The position numbers were made by a program, and so were the translations under genes. A stretch of 26,506 nt of DNA from LDYB01 sp037442385. GTDB taxonomy: Bacteria > Armatimonadota > Fimbriimonadia > Fimbriimonadales > GBS-DC. This document shows, piece by piece, positions 22,925 to 26,506 of the stretch (position 1 is its first letter; each line of letters starts with the position of its first letter). The stretch spans positions 1-26,506 of the forward strand of contig JBBIQJ010000015.1 of the NCBI GenBank assembly GCA_037442385.1, written 5' to 3'. The notes under the pieces were generated by a model. That model searched no databases. It worked only from the letters and a program-made list of their open reading frames with translations, and was not told the DNA's origin.

Positions 22925-23923
22925 TTACTCCAGCGCGGGCAGGGTCATGTCGCTGCTGTGTCCGGGGAACATCTTCGCGCTGGGGTCTAAGGTGTGTTTC
23001 GCGTGGTTCACGGCGATACACACTTCGCCCACGCCTGTGGCAATCAGTTTGAGCTTGCCCTCGTAGGTACATACATCGCCCGCGGCGTAGACGCCTGGCA
23101 GATTCGTGCGCATCAGGTGATCCACCTTGATGGCGTTGCCCTCCAGCTCCAGTCCCCAGTTTTTGATGGGTCCCAGGCTTGCCACAAAGCCCAGATTCAG
23201 AATCACGGCGTCCACAGGGAGTTCCATCTCTTCCCGCGTTTTGTTATGGAAAATAACGGCGCGTTCCAGCCTACCGTTGCCCTCCACACGACGCAGCTCG
23301 TAGGGTGTAAGAATACGCACAGGCGACTGGCGCAGCTGGGCAACACTCTGCTCGTGAGCGCGGAACTCGTCGCGGCGGTGAATCAGCACCACCTCGCGGG
23401 CAATCGGGTAGAGATGAAGCGCCCAGTCCACTGCCGAGTCGCCGCCGCCCACAATCAGCAGGCACTTGCCCTCAAACTGGGCTTTATCGCGCACGCCATA
23501 ATAGACGCCGTTGCCTTCAAAGGCTTCCACGCCCTCGGCGTTCAGTTTGCGCGGCGTGAAGGCGCCCGCGCCCGCACAGATAACCACCGTGCGCGAGGCA
23601 TGCTCTATGCCTTTGCTGGTGGTGATGACCCAGTAATCGTCCCGTCGGGTGAGTTGCTCGGCGCGCTCTTCAAGGCAAACGGTAGGCTTGAAGCGCGACG
23701 CTTGCCGAATCATCTGCTCGGCGAGGTCTTTGGCTAACACTTCGGGGAAGCCGGGCATATCGTAAATATATTTTTCGGGATAGAGCGCGGTCAGCTGCCC
23801 GCCCAGCTGGGGCAGGCTATCGATGATTTTGGTCTTCATGCCGCGCAAGCCCGCATAAAACGCGCCAAACAGCCCCACGGGGCCGCCGCCGATAATCGTG
23901 ATGTCGTACAGTGCCTCGTTCAC
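22925..23923 (-). CDS. Ferredoxin/flavodoxin-NADP+ reductase, thioredoxin-reductase-like type
   Basis: 332 residues, FAD-dependent, cytoplasmic. An N-terminal FAD Rossmann motif (GGGPVG, 12-17), a GGQLTALYP segment, an NADP-binding GGGDSAVDWA (159-168) and a C-terminal AAGDV (280-284) are visible. The redox CxxC of thioredoxin reductases is absent: the matching region reads VICAGAGAFTPR. This is the pattern of the YumC-like ferredoxin-NADP reductases (EC 1.18.1.2), which carry electrons between NADPH and ferredoxin or flavodoxin. The GTG start at 23923 begins VNEALYDITIIGGG; TAAAAT ends 7 nt before it and there is no Shine-Dalgarno sequence. The tRNA-Ala gene lies downstream on the same strand. 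Confidence 0.88.
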   Translation of the reverse strand: MNEALYDITIIGGGPVGLFGAFYAGLRGMKTKIIDSLPQLGGQLTALYPEKYIYDMPGFPEVLAKDLAEQMIRQASRFKPTVCLEERAEQLTRRDDYWVITTSKGIEHASRTVVICAGAGAFTPRKLNAEGVEAFEGNGVYYGVRDKAQFEGKCLLIVGGGDSAVDWALHLYPIAREVVLIHRRDEFRAHEQSVAQLRQSPVRILTPYELRRVEGNGRLERAVIFHNKTREEMELPVDAVILNLGFVASLGPIKNWGLELEGNAIKVDHLMRTNLPGVYAAGDVCTYEGKLKLIATGVGEVCIAVNHAKHTLDPSAKMFPGHSSDMTLPALE

Positions 23924-23930
23924 GGGGATA

Positions 23931-23938
23931 ATTTTACC
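23931..23938 (-). promoter_or_regulatory. Putative -10 element of the ferredoxin-NADP reductase gene
   Basis: The minus strand reads GGTAAAAT; the hexamer ends 7 nt before the GTG start. It overlaps the 3' end of the DUF4190 gene (stop at 23934). The spacing implies a leaderless transcript starting at the GTG. Confidence 0.5.
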
Positions 23939-24242
23939 ACCAGCGCGTCCCGTTCCCGAAGTAGGCGCCCAAACCCAGAACGCCCAGTATGCCCGCCGAG
24001 AAGCAACAGAACCCCAGCACGCTCAGCACGACTGAGACAATCCCCAGAATCATCCCCGCCTGCGCGAGGCCTTTCTCGCTTGGATGACCCTGACCTGCCT
24101 CAATCTCGGTGAGCGCATTTTTGCCCAGCACCCACGCCACGACCCCCAGCACCAGCGGTAGCGGGATACAGAACGGTGCAAAATAGCCCGTCAGCAACGA
24201 TATCAGTGCTACAATCCCCAGCACCAGCGACAGAACCGCCAT
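23934..24242 (-). CDS. Small membrane protein, DUF4190 family
   Basis: 102 residues beginning MAVLSLVLGIVALISLLTGY. Hydrophobic helices lie near 2-20, 23-40 and about 60-95, separated by a polar KNALTEIEAGQGHPSEKG segment. This is the usual DUF4190 layout (LVLGI..., G-ALTEI, GLAQAGMILGIVSVV). Many relatives carry only two helices plus a polar tail. Function unknown. A GAGGGGG ribosome site precedes the ATG at 24242 by 6 nt. An alternative ATG at 24257 lies 5 nt after a TATAAT box and would add five residues (MRGTE). It is divergent from the MFS gene. Confidence 0.8.
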   Translation of the reverse strand: MAVLSLVLGIVALISLLTGYFAPFCIPLPLVLGVVAWVLGKNALTEIEAGQGHPSEKGLAQAGMILGIVSVVLSVLGFCCFSAGILGVLGLGAYFGNGTRWW

Positions 24243-24262
24243 TTCTGTCCCCCTCATTTGCA

Positions 24263-24270
24263 ATTATACC
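24263..24270 (-). promoter_or_regulatory. Putative -10 element of the DUF4190 gene
   Basis: The minus strand reads GGTATAAT, a perfect -10 hexamer with the GG prefix. It ends 5 nt before the ATG at 24257 and 20 nt before the preferred ATG at 24242, so the leader would be short but long enough for the GAGGGGG ribosome site. Confidence 0.55.
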
Positions 24271-24326
24271 TGAATCATAGCAGCAAAAGCAGGAATTACG
24301 GAGCCAGGCGTAAATGTTAACAAAGT

Positions 24327-25595
24327 ATGCTGGGGCGTGCTAACTACTGGGCAATCAGCATCTTCTGGTTAGGGGTCAGTGTTCACTGGGCGGCGTTTTT
24401 GACGATTGTGATGCAGGTGCGCACAGCAGAGCTGGTTGCCCCTGAAATCAAAGGCACGATGCTGGGGATTCTTTCGGCAGCGGGCGCCCTCATCTCGACG
24501 GTGGTCGAGCTGATGGCGGGTCCCATCAGCGACCGCAGTACCTCGCGCTGGGGGCGCAGGCGTCCCTTCATCTTCTGGGGCACGCTGTTGAGCCTGCCGT
24601 TTATTCTGCTGTTTATGGTCGCGCCGAGTTTTCCCATGCTGGTTGCCTGCTTCGTGGCGATTCAGCTGTTTCTAAACTGGGCGAACGGTCCCTATCAGGC
24701 GGTCATCCCCGACTATGTGCCCCCTGAACGGCATGGGCTGGCGTCCGCCTACATGGGCATGATGACTCTGGCGGGGAATCTGATCGGGCTGGCGCTGGCA
24801 GGGCTGACGCTGAACGAGCCGCCGATTCTGTTCGCGGGATTCCCCTACACAACACGCCTGCTGATTGTGGGCGTGATTCTGGTCGCCTGCCTACTGCTGA
24901 CGATGCTCTGGACGATACTCGGCTTGCCCGAGCCAGCGTGGCGCCCGAACCATCCCGACGAAGCGCGGCTTCGCTGGCGCCACTTCGTGGATATTTTGAT
25001 GAACGACCACCCCAACTTCCGTCTGGTGGTGCTGTCGCGCTTCGCGTTCAATCTGGGTTTCTACACGGTTCTCTTCTTTCTGGAGTATTATCTACGCGAT
25101 ACGATGGGGCTGGGCAATCAGGCGCCCTTTTTCGCATTTATCGTGATGACGATTGCCACCCTCACGGGCGTGCTGGGCAACTGGTGGGCAGGGATTCTGG
25201 GCGACCGCACGAGCAAAAAATGGGTGATTTTCCAGACGGTCTGGATGATGGGTATCGCCACTCTGCTGTTCCTGTTCGCGAGCGCGATGGCGTGGGTCTA
25301 CCTGCTGGCGGGGGTGTTTGGCTTTGCGTGGGGGGCATTTTCTGCAGTAGACTGGGCGCTTGCCAGTAACCTTGTGCCCACTCATGAGTCGGGACGCTAC
25401 ATGGCAATCTGGCATATCTCCATGACCGTGCCACAGGTGATTGCCCCCCTGCTTGCGGGCTGGCTGGGGGATCAGATTAATCAGGCTTACGGCTTGGGCG
25501 TCGGCTGGCGCTGGGGGTTTATGACCATCCCGGTCTACCTGCTGCTGGGCGCGTGGCTGCTCAGGGGCGTTCAAGAACGCATGCCCCGTAATTAA
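24327..25595 (+). CDS. MFS transporter, GPH/SLC45-like sugar-type
   Basis: 422 residues with about twelve hydrophobic helices and no signal peptide, so an integral inner-membrane permease. The cytoplasmic loop after helix 2 reads GPISDRSTSRWGRRRPF, the MFS motif in the form seen in SLC45/sucrose and GPH glycoside transporters. A second GILGDRTSKKW-type loop lies in the C-terminal half. The likely role is cation-coupled uptake of a sugar or glycoside; the substrate is unknown. The nearby rhamnosidase lacks a signal peptide and would need such an uptake route, but the link is only inference. The ATG at 24327 starts MLGRANYWAISIFW; no clear ribosome site or -10 box is seen. It ends just before a bidirectional hairpin. 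Confidence 0.85.
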   Translation: MLGRANYWAISIFWLGVSVHWAAFLTIVMQVRTAELVAPEIKGTMLGILSAAGALISTVVELMAGPISDRSTSRWGRRRPFIFWGTLLSLPFILLFMVAPSFPMLVACFVAIQLFLNWANGPYQAVIPDYVPPERHGLASAYMGMMTLAGNLIGLALAGLTLNEPPILFAGFPYTTRLLIVGVILVACLLLTMLWTILGLPEPAWRPNHPDEARLRWRHFVDILMNDHPNFRLVVLSRFAFNLGFYTVLFFLEYYLRDTMGLGNQAPFFAFIVMTIATLTGVLGNWWAGILGDRTSKKWVIFQTVWMMGIATLLFLFASAMAWVYLLAGVFGFAWGAFSAVDWALASNLVPTHESGRYMAIWHISMTVPQVIAPLLAGWLGDQINQAYGLGVGWRWGFMTIPVYLLLGAWLLRGVQERMPRN

Positions 25596-25596
25596 A

Positions 25597-25620
25597 GAAG
25601 GGGGCACAAAAGCCCCCTTC
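25597..25620. terminator. Bidirectional 9-bp GC-rich terminator hairpin between the MFS and cold-shock genes
   Basis: GAAGGGGGC (25597-25605) pairs perfectly with GCCCCCTTC (25612-25620) around the 6-nt loop ACAAAA. It starts directly after the MFS stop codon and lies 29 nt past the cold-shock stop. On the minus strand the stem is followed by a U-rich TTTAATTA, so it is best as a terminator for the cold-shock gene. On the plus strand no U tract follows. Confidence 0.75.
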
Positions 25621-25648
25621 GCGGTCGTTTCCGTCTTTAGAGACTGCT

Positions 25649-25849
25649 CTACTTCGGGACAACATTGCGTGCCTGCAAGCCCTTCGGTCCCTGAACGACC
25701 TCAAACTCCACAGACTGCCCTTCGTACAGCGTCCTGTGCCCCGACATGTTGATGGCGGAGTGGTGCACAAAGACTTCACGACCGTCGTCGGCTACGATAA
25801 ACCCGTAGCCCTTCTGGTCGTTGAACCACTTTACTTTACCCGTTTGCAT
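25649..25849 (-). CDS. Cold-shock domain protein (CspA family)
   Basis: 66 residues, a single cold-shock OB-fold that binds single-stranded RNA or DNA and acts as an RNA chaperone. RNP1 KGYGFI (13-18) and RNP2 VFVHH (26-30) are intact, with the typical start MQTGKVKWFND and end GLQARNVVPK. The ATG at 25849 has AAGGAGGT 5 nt upstream. A longer in-frame extension of 69 residues upstream is not family-like and crosses the promoter, so I rejected it. A roughly 60-nt leader contains a short hairpin. Termination is probably at the hairpin 25597-25620. Confidence 0.95.
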   Translation of the reverse strand: MQTGKVKWFNDQKGYGFIVADDGREVFVHHSAINMSGHRTLYEGQSVEFEVVQGPKGLQARNVVPK

Positions 25850-25920
25850 TGCTAACCTCCTTCCGGGTGAATATGGACGGGTAGACCATACCCCCCGATG
25901 TGATACAGGAGCATTATACC
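25850..25920 (-). promoter_or_regulatory. Promoter and leader of the cold-shock gene
   Basis: GGTATAAT on the minus strand (25920-25913) is a perfect -10 box with the GG prefix; no clear -35 box is seen. The predicted leader is about 57 nt. It contains GGGTA-TGGTC-TACCC, a 5-bp stem with a 5-nt loop, then AAGGAGGT before the ATG. Leader structure in csp mRNAs is often temperature-responsive, but this stem is short and that role is only a possibility here. The rest of the gap to 26052 shows nothing recognisable. Confidence 0.6.
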
Positions 25921-26052
25921 CTACCCTTTCACGAATTCCTGCATTTTTGGCGCGCGAAAGGGGGAAATTGGACAAAATTGGGGGTGAATTGCGGGCTTTC
26001 CGCTCTCTGTCGGCATCGCGCGGTGCGGGGGGTACTGCTTCAGTTTCTTTGC

Positions 26053-26506
26053 TCAATCAGTTAGCCCAATAGAAAGCGACTGAAAATGTCCCTCCCTATC
26101 AAAATCAATAGAGCAAGAGCTTTTCTCAAACTCCAGCACCATATAGTCTTCATAATCGCGTACCCGTTTGACGGGAACATTCCGTAAGAAGCTCACCACC
26201 TCGCGACGAGGCGTTCCTGGCGACAGTATCAGTGTCCGATCCCCCACACGCACTAATAATCGCTGTTTCAAGTCCATTTGTTCCTGAAGCGCCTCAGGTT
26301 CAAATCTGATGGATGCCACCTCATCAGTGTTGGTGTACAAGACCCATGCAAACACACCGCCATACAGGTTATCCATGACATGCTCGGGATCAATCCCTTG
26401 TCGCAAGGCGGCATTGCTCGGCATTGCTTCCACCAGAGGCTTGCCCAAGACTGCCTCCACCTGCGAACGCTTCATGCCCAATTCCAGACACCCCGAAATG
26501 CCCTTG
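26053..26506 (-). CDS. Hypothetical protein with two SmpA/OmlA-like repeats, partial (N-terminus beyond the window)
   Basis: 150 residues are visible; the frame is open to the right edge, so the true start lies outside. The segment ISGCLELGMKRSQVEAVLGKP has the look of SmpA/OmlA-type or BLIP-like repeats (G-M-x-x-x-x-V-x-x-x-L-G-K-P). A second, diverged copy reads LSPGTPRREVVSFLRNVP, about 90 residues later. Each is followed by a beta-rich stretch (FAWVLYTNTDEVASIRFEPE and YMVLEFEKSSCSIDFDREG). A tandem duplication of a small alpha/beta unit is therefore likely. SmpA/BamE is an outer-membrane assembly lipoprotein, but similar repeats occur in many unrelated proteins, so no function is proposed. 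The downstream stop is the TGA at 26053-26055. Confidence 0.65.
   Translation of the reverse strand, partial: KGISGCLELGMKRSQVEAVLGKPLVEAMPSNAALRQGIDPEHVMDNLYGGVFAWVLYTNTDEVASIRFEPEALQEQMDLKQRLLVRVGDRTLILSPGTPRREVVSFLRNVPVKRVRDYEDYMVLEFEKSSCSIDFDREGHFQSLSIGLTD

Noticed and set aside
25850..26056. A 69-residue N-terminal extension of the cold-shock protein
   Set aside because: It is not family-like and runs across the likely promoter; the ATG at 25849 has an ideal ribosome site.

Overview
The window is a GC-rich, almost fully coding stretch of a bacterial chromosome. I see no IS element, phage gene, CRISPR array or rRNA. The mix fits a didermic, probably thermophilic bacterium of the Armatimonadota type. 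The clues are very large exported proteins with FlgD-like C-terminal domains, a CsgG-family protein, and many genes that appear to start at or near their transcription start. This placement is an inference from style; no marker-gene comparison was possible.

Left third (1-11632, all minus strand): a cell-surface locus. In transcription order it holds (i) an exported protein of about 1809 residues with a beta-propeller, a GATase1-like region, four carboxypeptidase-regulatory-like domains and a C-terminal module; (ii) a CsgG/FlgT-like protein with an internal membrane helix and Fn3-like domains; (iii) a 13-bp hairpin; (iv) a secreted subtilisin-like protease ending in the same roughly 430-residue module as (i); (v) an exported protein cut by the left edge. 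Gene spacing and a stop codon that overlaps a Shine-Dalgarno sequence suggest an operon. I consider this the most interesting part of the window.

Middle (11748-15086, minus strand): housekeeping genes. These are nagA, a ribosomal protein S1 homologue with four S1 domains and a low-complexity N-terminus, and coaE, whose ATG directly follows the S1 stop codon.

Right of 15142 (mostly plus strand): a GH78 alpha-L-rhamnosidase, a DUF58 protein, a DCC-family (DUF393) protein, a DUF2071/YqjF-like protein, folB, a Sua5-type threonylcarbamoyl-AMP synthase and a phosphohexomutase, tightly packed with small gaps or overlaps. A tRNA-Ala(GGC), a TrxR-like ferredoxin-NADP reductase and a DUF4190 membrane protein follow on the minus strand. 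Then come an MFS transporter (plus), a cold-shock protein (minus) and, at the right edge, a truncated gene with two SmpA/OmlA-like repeats (minus).

A recurring promoter element of the form GGTAnA(A/C)T occurs upstream of ten genes. In several it sits only 5-10 nt before the start codon, which points to leaderless or near-leaderless transcription. The longest gene-free stretch is 25850-26052, which holds the cold-shock promoter and leader; no gap exceeds 300 bases.
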